Below are positions 34,951 through 44,861 of a stretch of DNA of 64,000 bases, one piece after another; within the stretch, counting starts at the first letter, position 1; every line of letters begins with the position of its first letter. A model generated the notes under the pieces. It did no database searches. It saw only the letters and a list, made by a program, of their open reading frames with translations, and had not been told where the DNA came from. The stretch is from NCBI GenBank assembly GCA_037178855.1, contig JASJZC010000004.1, forward strand, positions 1,426,001 through 1,490,000, in the 5' to 3' direction. Source of the stretch: Oscheius sp. JU75 (taxonomy: Eukaryota > Nematoda > Chromadorea > Rhabditida > Rhabditidae). The position numbers and the translations under genes were made by a program.

Positions 34951-36466
34951 AATTCAGACTAAATTGGGGAGAAAAAGTTGTAATGTTTGGGCGAGATAGA
35001 GCTCCTCGCAGCAGAAAAGGGCGCGAAAATGAATCAGGCTGGCGTGGTGACGATGCTGCTTTTGAAGGACACATTCGAACGATTCAGAGCAACACAAGAG
35101 AGAGAGAAACAGACATGCATGGCAGACGAAAGAAAGGCTGCTGCCTAGCTACGACTAAAGAACTTCTCCCTAAGGAACACGGAAGGAGTGGGAGACAAAG
35201 CTGAATTCGAAAAAGAAGTGAAAAGATCTAAGCAAAGTTCGTATTTACAGGTGACCTTGGGAGAGCGACCTCCCTTTCCTGACTCCTGCCGCACGTTTGT
35301 GTGATGCGAGCGAACAACCACAATTGTCGCGACAATCAGCTGTGAATTTATGCAGCAAATTTGCCTTTTTACAGGGGAGAAACTATCGGAGGGTAGCGAT
35401 ATTGGGAAGAGAAGATTCGAACAAGGATATAAATGAATGCCGATGGACTGACTGGCAACAGACAAAAGACAGTCATGGTAGGGAGAAATTTTTTTTTAGA
35501 GAAAAAGAGAAATTAGGTGAACATAGGTGCTGCGCTTCTACGACAAAGTGACTCATCGTTGTCTCATTTGAAATAAACTAGAGACCAGTGAGAGGACGAG
35601 TTAGCGGCGTCAGCGCCAAATAGTTCGAGAATGAAATTAAAAGGACAAAAGTCAGTCTCATTAGCCAAGTTCATGTTCTGTATTGGCGTGCGGTTTCCTT
35701 GGAAGCGGGAAACACTGGAGATTAGAGATAAAGATAGAGTAGCAAAATCTGTGAATACTTTCCAAGGGAACTCGAAAACTTTGCAATAGCAGCTGATAAA
35801 ACTTCAAAAAGGTGTTGACTTGTAAAATTGAGTGCAAGCTGCGAGCAGCATGTCCTCATTTTTATTCGAACTTTCTCGGTATTCTACCCCTGTCATAAAA
35901 AAAACACCTGTCAAACACCTGTCATAAATTGCGTACCAAACTCAGCTGGAACTTGTTCAAAATCAGAAAAACCTACCTCAGTTTCAGCCTGACGAGTATT
36001 GCTGATGGAAGAAGCAGCGGGTAACCGGTTGCTATGAATCCCGTTTTGGAATTTGGACCTGGGGTGGGATCGAGCCCAGAGCAATTTTGCTGAAACACGA
36101 GACATTTTTAAGCGTTGAAAAGTTTAAAAAGAGCTGTAAAAGTGTTCGTAAGGCAGAGAATATAGTCATACCCACGCATCGTACAATCAATTTTGACGGA
36201 TTTCTCTTCCCCTATGCTCTCCGTAAAGCTGTGTAAACGGAATTATAGGTGTTATTGTCACAGAGCCAGTACGCCCTTTCTATATCGAGGCGAGAATGAG
36301 GATGAGTGAATCATGTTTTGGGATCTCCGGCGTTCGTGATGCGAAAAAACGGGATAATTGACGCTGTTATTATTAGAAAGAGGAAAAAATGCAGCAAAGA
36401 GCTGGTCTATATTGGCTGGTAATGATGTAATTATGAGTGATTAGCATATAATCAGTATACTTCGGC

Positions 36467-36565
36467 AACTCGAGCCGATCGAGCCGGTTTTTGACCCGTC
36501 GAGCAGCTCGGCTCAGCCAGGCCCGCCGAGTAGCTCAAAATCCGCTCGAGCAGCAAGTTTGCTGC
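36467..36565. repeat. CTCGAGC/GAGCAGC-rich low-complexity patch
   Basis: The words CTCGAGC, GAGCCG, GAGCAGCTCG and GCTCGAGCAGC recur on both strands over about 100 bases, more GC-rich than the surroundings. Confidence 0.4.
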
Positions 36566-38091
36566 TCGTGCCCAACTGTCAGTAGGAAAGCAAGAAAAAG
36601 AATAGCGTGATGAGAAAACTTGCGAGAAATGGGTGAAAAATCTGAATAAACACAATTTGAGCCCGCGCGCAACTTTATATAGGCTACAAATGATCCCAGC
36701 TCAAGTGACTTTCATTTCGAGCTGCAACGACCAGTTGAGAAAACGGAAATTGAATGGAAGTCAGAATATTTTTTCGATTAACTGATGTTGAGGGCGATAA
36801 AAAAGCTGTTGTGAGACAGCGGGTGCGACCGCAATCGGCCTTGAGCTAACTGCCACAGCTGTGAGATGGAAGACGAAGGTCATCCTCGGCGAAATAGAGA
36901 CACCGCAAAGCCATTTGTTGAATCTGTCATCGCGCATCGGAAGTTATGGTCGTAGTGACCGATGCTTCTTCTAGAGATAGACTGGCTACTGATTGTCAAT
37001 AGAGAAGGATTAATCAGGGCAGACTGGCTAGCAACAATCTTCAAAGAGCAACACTGCAGCAAGTGGTCGACGATCAACATCTGCCGATCACTGAATGCTC
37101 AATTTCATGACTTCCTTCTCGTTGAAGGTGGAAGGGACAAAAATGGGGCTGTGCCACTTGAAAGAAGCCATTTACAAGGATTTATGTGAATGTTTCGAGC
37201 CGAGAAACAGAGTTTCTCATATAAAGGGAATCACAGGATACCATTACCAAGAAAGAAATAAACAGCCTTCTCTCTCCCTGAATATGGCTTTCCTAATCTT
37301 CGCGACCCTCAAAACAGGTCTCTGTGACTGTTGTCTGTTTACCGATACGCCTGGATGGAAAAGTATCGACTCTCGACGTGGAACATTTCGGTTTACGAGC
37401 GTTTCAAGGAAGTAACAGACTAATTGAAGAGAACCGCAAAACAAAAGAAACTATTTCTGGACTAAATAGGCATGAGTCAAGTTGTCTGACAGTCATTTTT
37501 ACAGGCTAAACTTAGAATGTTTGAGCTGACTACAGGAAGGGGAGAGGGTTATCCTCAGCAAACAAACAACGAGCGCATTTGGTTAATCTGACGAATTTGA
37601 GGAGGGGAAGCCACATAGATGTATTGGATGAGCCACGTCGGGATTAGAGCCACTTGCTCCTAATTAGATACAGCCAGACATTGTTAAGCAGATGACAAAA
37701 AGAAGTCAGTTTCAACTCTTTTCTGAGTACTAGTGGGAAAATTAGCATTCAAAAGATATCAAAAATACTTAGAAAAACTTTGGTAAAAGTAGCTGGCAGT
37801 TGTGAAGAGTCGAGAAAATAATCAGGTCTTTTGTTGGCGTGAGAGGCAAAAAAGGCGAGTGGGAACTAACTCATTTCCCTCTTCATCTCGATTCATTCAC
37901 TGGAACAAACGATCAAGTCTTTTCCTAGGAAAGGAGAAACGAAGTAGAGTAACAGACTGATGTTATTTCACGTCATACCGACATTAAAAATCGCGGAGTA
38001 ACTGTTTGGAAAACAGGACAATCGCACTTTGGTTACTGGAACAGACAGACTGAGTCTTGTTTTCAAGTCGAACACTAATGAGTTTGTATAG

Positions 38092-38265
38092 GTAAAACGT
38101 TGGAATTGACAGTCCTTCAATGTCAATGTATTAGTGTTGAATACTCAGCCAACTAATTTTGAAAATCGAATTGGCGGGAAAATTTAGGCTTAGAAAAGGC
38201 TGATTAATGTTGGTGAGTCTCGCAACGACCAAAGTGTTAAAGGGCTGGCAATTCCAACGTTTTAC
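38092..38265. mobile_element. Small inverted-repeat (MITE-like) element
   Basis: GTAAAACGTTGGAATT at 38092-38107 is the exact reverse complement of AATTCCAACGTTTTAC at 38250-38265. The 174-bp unit has no coding capacity. No clear target-site duplication is visible, so an unrelated foldback is possible. Confidence 0.55.
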
Positions 38266-40245
38266 TTTACAGACTATATTTGGGAAACGGGAACTATTGG
38301 AGTTGGAATTCACAAATTCTGTCCATCATTCGTAGAGAAGATATTGACCATGAAACTTTTTTGATCACGTCCAACGACCATGATTCATTCCAGTTTCATC
38401 CAGCAGAACTAGTTCTATGTTATACAGATTACAGGAAAAGAAAACCGAAGATGAGGACAGTTACAATGAGTCTGTCAAGAGGTAGTCGAGTAATAGACTG
38501 CTTCAACGACCATCGTACTCTTCGATTCCTCTGATCGAATGACCAAATTTGAGATATTCAACTATGAAATAATGAAATAAAGAGAGATCGTATGAGTCAG
38601 AAAACTACCAGTCAAGTGTACAATAATAAATAAGACTGTTCTGGATCATAAACCCAACAGAGGAAGAGGAAGAGTAATCGGAGTGGACAGGTAAACTATC
38701 AGTTGTAAACAGCCTCCCCGACCCAAAACACGCCCGGAATGTGTGTATATAACCATAACAGTCACGTCAGCGACGTGACTCTCTGTTCTGACAAAAGGCG
38801 ATCTGCCGATCGATGTGCGAAATAATCAATCAGCTATATCCAGCTGGCGAGCTTTTCGATGGACAGAGGGAGAGAGTTAGTCGATGCAAATATGCTCCGA
38901 GAAAAGTATTCCAAGTATGCTTCGAAAAGGATCCATTGTGAAACTGTCTCATAGGAATCTCAATACACGTCAGCAGCTGGGAAAGTCGCCACTATTGGCA
39001 GCAATGCAAAATGTTCAGAAATCACGCTGTGTGAGCGACAATGAAATGCGATACTCTCGACTCTCAAGCCGAGTTTAATGTGCAGAAAACGCGGAATAAG
39101 GCGAGAAGAAAGATGTGTTGACCCCATGAGTGGAATAGGCGACAGATGGTCACCAGGGGTGAAAGCAATCAGGACATAGCATGAAAGATTCAATGGGCTT
39201 CCGGTCTAAGTTGAGGGAGAAAGCACCTATACTCGAAAATAACGGATGTTGAACAACACCTGCTGCAAAAAGAAGTAGAACATAGGGACTGCTGAATGAC
39301 GGGAGTAATGGAGGTAATAATTCATAGGGGAAGAGTCGAGACGCCTTTCTGGATCCTTGGAACAGAGCTAGATTGATGAAAGAAGAAATAGTCACTGGAT
39401 TCAGAAGGATGACCCAAACTGTCTCAACCAAAAAAAATACTGTAACCCATACAAAACCCGAGCGAGAACTATTTCCTCTAAAGGTCTCTGATAATGAGGC
39501 TTGTTTGTTGTGTTCCGGTCAGGGAGTAAACAGGGAGAAACGAGAGCCTAGAGAGACGAGGGGCGACAGCCGGTGAGGAGGCAGAGGGGCTCCATTCAGA
39601 GCGGCAAAAATGCTCTCTCTCTCTCCCTCCATTTCGTGCCTCTTATTGACCTATAGCAACAGTGTAATCTTGCTTTCTTTCCTTCTATAGGAAGAGACGA
39701 TGGTTTGTGATAGGGAAGAAGGGAAAGAAGTGCGACAGGGACTGTGTTTAGAGGGGATGAACCGGTTCGAACTGATCAAAAACAGACGGTACCAGCCACA
39801 GAGTTGATCAACTGATTCAGAGACAGAAAACAGACAAACAAGATGTAAATTCTATATTGTCCCAATGTGCTCGTAGTTTGTCCCCACTTTAACACAAAAG
39901 GTAAGAGCTGGAGTTGGTCAAACTGGAAGATCAAACATGGGAAGACCCAGGCAGTAGACGAAAACCCATCCAGAGTCAGTCTGGACTCTTATACTCTCCA
40001 GGGACTGTCAGAGTTTCTTGGTAGCCCATAGACTGTCTCGCTAAACATTCAGAGTATCCCATCTCTTTGGCGTTTAGTCAGGACCACCCGGCTCCGCCGT
40101 CTGGCGACGCCGCTACGGGTCATCTATTTTCATGCTTTCTATAAAAACGCCGTTTCTTGAGTTTGGGAAAGAGTGGGTGATTGAAAGTAGTTGAAAGTTC
40201 AAAAGCCCTTCAAGGCTAAAAAGTAATTGGTAAAAGGAGAATGTC

Positions 40246-40385
40246 TAAGTCTTTCTCTCTCTTTCTCTCTTCTGTCTCTGTCTCTCTGTCTCTTTACCTC
40301 TCTGGCTAATTATCTCTCTGCCTCTCTCGTGAGTTATCTTCCTGTCTCCCTGTCTCTTTGTCCCTCTGTTTTCTCTCCTCTCTAC
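40246..40385. repeat. CT-rich polypyrimidine tract
   Basis: Irregular TCTCTC/TGTCTC units fill about 140 bases on the plus strand. Confidence 0.8.
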
Positions 40386-40651
40386 AGTTTGTCGTCGGTA
40401 GCGACAAAATTCGTCGTCCCTTTTCTGAGTTAGTTGGCAATAATTTACAACAACAATCTACAGCTTTTTGTTTTGCTTCTGTTTCGTGGCCTCGGACAAA
40501 CAAACAAACATCCAAACAGAGTCCGCCACAGAAACCATTGCGCTTTAGTAAAGAAAGATAACCTTTGCAATTTTTCAGCATCCCAGTCAGCAAAAAAGGT
40601 GTTTCCAAATGAATTTGATACAGGTAAGATTGGACGTCTGTTAACTCTTGT

Positions 40652-40989
40652 CTACTTGGCCTTGGCGGGCGGCTCCTCCTTGGACGGTTTCTTCTTTGGG
40701 TCATTTTCATCGCTCCAGTCGGACTTGACGTCTTCACATGTCGGATAAGCGTTTTTGCCTAGAACACTACATAATAATAGCCTGGTTCTGAAGTATTTTT
40801 ACCTGTCTTCAGCCCCTGCTTGATCATCTCCTCCTTCTTGTTCAATTCTGTCTTCTTCGGCTCGAGTTTCGGCTTTGCCAACTGCGAATTGTCTCTGCTT
40901 GGCGGTAAATCCTTCGCTCCTTCTTTGTTTCTGCAGACAAAAATCGCGACGACAGCCACAGCTGGACAGCAGAGCAGCGGGAGAAACAT
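40652..40989 (-). CDS. Small lysine-rich protein with N-terminal membrane/signal segment
   Basis: Two exons meet in phase at an intron near 40755-40801. They encode about 97 residues. The N-terminus (MFLPLLCCPAVAVVAIFVC) is a signal or anchor helix. The remainder is Lys/Pro/Glu-rich (KLEPKKTELNKKEEMIKQGL) and contains NAYPTCEDVKSDWSDENDP before a KKKPSKEEPPAKAK tail. Unrecognised; small lysine-rich proteins of this type are common in nematode germline and sperm gene clusters, but that is only an analogy. Confidence 0.6.
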
Positions 40990-41149
40990 TCACCCCGAGT
41001 CTTCTTGGCGTTGTGTAAATACTTTGCTGAACAGGAAAACGATGATCCCTGACATGTCATTGCCTGTCAAGTCTAGGCTATAAAAGCAGGAGCAAGAGGC
41101 TAAGAGGTCATTAAAGCACCTACCCTCGCCAGGACTCGTCGTCTCCAAC

Positions 41150-42240
41150 ATGGCCCAAGAACTGGTGCAGCTGGTGCCGGGACAGCAGATCGACCGATGG
41201 ACTATTGACAAGAAGCTGGGAGAAGGCGGTTTCGGAGCAGTTTACCGCGTCAAGGACCCGACTGGACAGTACGCGCTGAAGGTCGAAGGCTGCAACGAAC
41301 AGATCCAAGTGCTCAAGCTGGAAGTGTACGTGCTAAACGAGCTGACCAAAAGGAACTCGAGACACTTCTGCAAGATCGAGGACAAGGGCCGCTTCGGAAG
41401 CTATAAGTTTTTATCCTTGTAAAAGTTTGACAGAGGTCATATATGGAGAGCCAAAGAGGATCCGCATGTATGTCGTTTGGCAAACTTTTATCAGGATATG
41501 CCCTTTATATTACAAACTTTATACTCAACTATGTCGTGATGACGCTCGTCGGCAAGTCTCTCCAAGACCTCAACAAGGGCGGTCCTGGAGGCCACATGAC
41601 TCTCGGCTGCTCTCTGTCCGTCGGCATCCAAGCACTCGAGGCCCTGGAAGATCTGCACTCGATCGGCTACCTGCATCGCGACGTCAAACCAGGAAACTAC
41701 ACTATCGGTCGTGCTGAGCTGGGAGAACTGCGCAAAGTAAGTCAGACAGTAGGAACAGGGACAATGAACTTTTTTTTTTAGGTGTACATCCTGGATTTCG
41801 GCATGTGCCGCAAGTTTACGAACGACCAGGGAGTGATCCGCAAGCCGCGCCAAGCAGCCGGCTTCCGTGGAACCGTTCGCTACGCTCCGATATCGTGTCA
41901 TCTGCAGCGCGAACTGTGCAGGAAGGACGACGTCGAGGTCTGGATCTACATGCAGGTGGAGCTGACGTACGGTCGTCTGCCCTGGAAGGACATCCAAGAC
42001 ATGAATGCTGTGGGAGAGGCCAAGAAGAGGATCCGCAGCGCTGCACACGAGCTTTTCCCGCATCCGTGTCCCCGCGAATTCTTCGAGATTCTGACTTACT
42101 GCGACAGTCTCAGATACTACGATACTCCCAATTACCAGCACATATACAAACTGATGCGCCGTGCTCTCCAGTCGACCAACACTCAGGAATACCCCTACGA
42201 CTGGGAGATGGGAGGACCCAGTGCCCACATTCTCGCCTAA
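41150..42240 (+). CDS. TTBK/CK1-like protein kinase interrupted by an insertion
   Basis: The kinase resembles the tau-tubulin/CK1 kinases expanded in nematodes, many sperm-enriched. Exon 1 has the glycine loop GEGGFGAVY and the VAIK-equivalent YALKVE. Downstream are VVMTLVGKSLQDL, the catalytic loop HRDVKPGN, the DFG motif LDFGMCRKF, and GFRGTVRYA. A family-specific KDDVEVWIYMQVEL follows. The C-terminus ends GGPSAHILA, with AATAAA at about 42244. Between GRFGS and NYVVM lie 122 extra bases (41402-41523) that break the frame. Removing exactly these bases gives AGC-CTC-AAC-TAT, the expected family sequence. A normal intron lies at about 41736-41780. The allele in this sequence is probably non-functional unless unusual splicing rescues it. 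Confidence 0.75.
41402..41523. mobile_element. 122-bp palindromic MITE-like insertion in the kinase gene
   Basis: It begins TATAAGTTT and ends AAACTTTATA. The two halves are imperfect inverted repeats sharing ATCCT-TAAAAGTTTG and CATAYATG blocks. The TA ends recall Tc1/mariner-type MITEs, although a TA duplication cannot be reconciled with the reading frame. There is no AG acceptor close to its right end, so it does not look like an ordinary intron. Confidence 0.6.
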
Positions 42241-42931
42241 AAAAAATAAAGAGCTTTGACGCGATCCTTGTTCTTTTTCTTTTTGTGTCCTCGGGTGCGC
42301 CTTGTTGAATAGTAGTCAGGTCTCTAATTCCGTCTTTGGTCATCTTATCTCATCAACTGTCTCCGTAGCACTAGCCATCTTTTTGATCGATTCCAGTAGT
42401 AATCTTTTTGCAAAACCTGTTTTACTGTCATTGACTAGAGTCAGACTGTTCTTCAAGGAGCTGGACTGGACAGGAAACTATCTAATCAATGGACAAATGA
42501 CGTTCGATCAGTCTTTTCCATAGTCTTGATCGATTGATCAACCAGTAGCAATCCCTTTGCAGAGAATCTTGGGCAGAATATTGTCGTCGAAATCGGACTC
42601 CTCGCACAGGTTCTCTTCGTGTTTGGACAAGACAAAATACTGTTACTATACACTACAGAACCAATGAACTATACACTACAGAACCAATGCAGTATATTCT
42701 ACAGAAGCAAAGAGTAAAGGACGACGAGATCCTCAATGAACAAACATCTTCTCAGGAGCAACGTTCTTCCAGACACGTATCACCCATATTGACTTGTGAT
42801 TTACAAAGAGTAATTGCTGTCACAAAGTAACTGAGACAAATTGGCAATTAGAGCTTCAGAAACACAGACTTTTGAGCATTTAAAACTACATTCCTTAGCT
42901 CCAATAACTCGAGCCAGTTCCACTCGCCAAG
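42241..42931. other. Intergenic region with short tandem repeat
   Basis: Apart from the repeat at 42645-42704 and the polyadenylation signal of the kinase gene, nothing is recognised. Confidence 0.5.
42645..42704. repeat. 23-bp direct repeat, about 2.5 copies
   Basis: CTATACACTACAGAACCAAT occurs twice in direct succession and is followed by a partial, diverged copy (GTATATTCTACAGAAGCAA). Confidence 0.8.
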
Positions 42932-43982
42932 ATGGGAGATCAGGAAGACTTCTTCCGTCTGCCGTCGTCCGCCGAAGATGGAGCCACCAAGAAGGCGTCG
43001 ACTGTGACCAAAGTCCTGGAGAAGAAGAAAAAGAAGAAGAAGAGGGCTCCCAAGGTCCGAGAGAAGATGAAAGATGGCGAGATGGTCAAGAGCGAGCAGT
43101 TCGTCTGGATAGTCATCAAGCTGCTAGGATTTGGAGAATTTGGCGACGGACAAGTTCAAGTTTCTCGTCATGGGACTCGTTGGATCTTCTCTGGGCGACA
43201 TTCGACGCCAATACCTTCTGAAAAACTACAGTCGTCCGACCGCCATGAATGCCTGTCTTCAGACTCTCAAAACTCTGGCCGATCTCCACAGTCTGGACTA
43301 TCTTCATCGTTAGTCTTTTTTATCCTCCCTCAAACAGTCCCTTATAGACATCAAACCAGCCAACTAGGCTGTCGGACTGGAAGACAAAGAGGACACAATA
43401 TACATGCTGGACTTCGGCATTGCCAAGAAGATCTTCAAGGGAGAGAAGAGAGAGCTCAAGCAACCTCGAATCAAGGCCAAGTTCTTGGGAACTCTTCGAT
43501 TCGCAAGTTGAGCCTGTCATCACGAGCTGGAGCAGGGAAGCAAAGATGATCTGGAGACGTGGCTCTACATGGCATTCGACCTTCTCGACCAGAATTGCCT
43601 GCCTTGGAAGAAGGCTGGAGACAAGAAGGATGTCATCTCGAAGAACGACAAGTTCTTTGCACATGGCTATCCAAAATGCTACAATATCGTCCCGAAGGAA
43701 ATGAAGAAAGTCGTGGACTATATCAATGGACTGAGTTACGCGGACGATTCAGACTATTTCTTCCTGCATCAGTGTCTCATAGCCATCTGTCGCGGCTACG
43801 ACATCAATCTGCAGCAGAAACTGGACTGGATTGGAAAGAAGCCGCAGCAACCCTCGAGCTCGTCCGACACGAGTTTAGACAATCACCAGAGTGAATCTGA
43901 CTCGGATAGTGGCGAGAAGAAGCCGTTCAAGGTGATCAGATCGTCAAAAATCCGGTCGAGGGTCAGCGCTATCAAACGCTAA
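42932..43982 (+). pseudogene. CK1/TTBK-like kinase pseudogene
   Basis: Kinase fragments are recognisable in order but broken. The 5' part encodes a lysine-rich N-terminus and the glycine loop (LLGFGEFGD). The sequence then jumps, with a frame change, to KFKFLVMGLVGSSLGDIRR near 43145, so about 60 residues of the N-lobe, including the ATP-binding lysine, are missing. The catalytic loop reads HRDIKPAN and then hits a stop (TAG, about 43363-43365). LDFGIAKKIF and LGTLRFAS follow, and a second stop (TGA) comes at about 43509-43511. The C-lobe (WLYMAFDLLDQNCLPWKK) and a Ser-rich tail to 43982 remain open. It is related to the intact-looking kinase upstream, but much diverged from it. Confidence 0.85.
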
Positions 43983-44147
43983 AAGAGTTTTGTCTGAAGC
44001 CCGAACCATCTAAATCATAGTATCCGTTCGTGAATTCTTATCCTTCCTTGGGGTACAACATTGATTGCAAATTATGAAACAAGAATTTATTAAGGTAGCA
44101 GTTTATGCTAATGGTAAGAGGGAAAATAAGGAACTTTAATACAGGGT

Positions 44148-44537
44148 CTAGCGTTTTATGCAGCCATTTTCGCTTCTCAGCTTGCGAACCAGATCGACGT
44201 CCTTAAAGGCTGTTATTTCGCACAAACAAAGCTTACTGTTGGCATGATGGTGACTCGAAGAGCGTGCAGGGCAGCGAGATTAACGTCTTCGAAGAAGCAG
44301 ACGAGATACATTTCAGCGGCCTCCTGCAGCGCGACAAGAGCGACACTCCTCCACTTAAAAGTGATAGTTTGATTATTGTCTTTCTGAAAAGAAGAAACTA
44401 GGCGGAGGTGATAGCAACGCTTACAGCGATTTTGTTGCAGATATCACGGACCACTCTCTGGAAGGAGCTACGAGGAATGAGAAGGTCGGTAGTCCTCTGA
44501 AGACGTTTGATTTCACGAAGAGCTGCGACTCCATTAG
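44148..44537 (-). CDS. hcp-3: CENP-A-like centromeric histone H3 variant, N-terminal tail unresolved
   Basis: Three exons on the minus strand carry a complete H3 histone fold: GVAALREIKRLQRTTDLLI, then SSFQRVVRDICNKIA, VALVALQEAAEMYLVCFFED, LAALHALRVTIMP and DVDLVRKLRSENG, with the stop at 44148-44150. Introns lie at about 44240-44196 and 44426-44386. CENP-A features are ALQEAAE instead of ALQEASE, an F-x-W motif (TFKW, as FNW in human CENP-A), RDIC, and a loop 1 longer than in canonical H3. In C. elegans the counterpart is HCP-3. The first visible exon starts after a TTTTTTAG acceptor at 44537; the tail exon should lie in the next 320 bp but I could not find a convincing one. TTTATT at 44086-44091 is the polyadenylation signal. 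Confidence 0.75.
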
Positions 44538-44861
44538 CTAAAAAATAAAGTTACATCGACAACCGATCGACACGCCTTCAGCGGGCCATAAAGGCTCTCA
44601 TATTGAGAAGTAAAAGTTTCCAGTGCTGCAGAAAGTCTTTCTTTGTGCCTGGAAGGGGTCCTAATCGAGGTGGGTCTCTGTCAGACCAAAGAGACAATGA
44701 GACAGCTTGCTTGGTGGTTTTTCATGAAAGAGTAGGTCACGATGCCTCGACAGTAGTTGTTCAAACTATTACACTGTTTTTGAAGCAATAAAAAGCAAAA
44801 AGTTCCCTATAAAACGAAGAGAACTTTGATTGAAGTCAGTTTGCGGAAGAGTCGATCCAGA
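44538..44861. other. Divergent interval, possible histone tail exon and promoter
   Basis: It must contain the start of the CENP-A-like gene, unless that gene is broken, plus the promoter of the tandem BTB gene. No tail exon with a canonical donor in the required phase was found. Confidence 0.4.

Larger units (their letters stand above)
34934..40651. other. 5.7-kb gene-poor region
   Basis: In an otherwise dense window this stretch has no open frame longer than about 110 codons and no recognisable domain. It contains a palindromic CTCGAGC-rich patch (36467-36565), an inverted-repeat element (38092-38265) and a pyrimidine-rich tract (40246-40385). It could hold distal regulatory DNA or non-coding RNAs that cannot be seen by eye. 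Confidence 0.5.
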
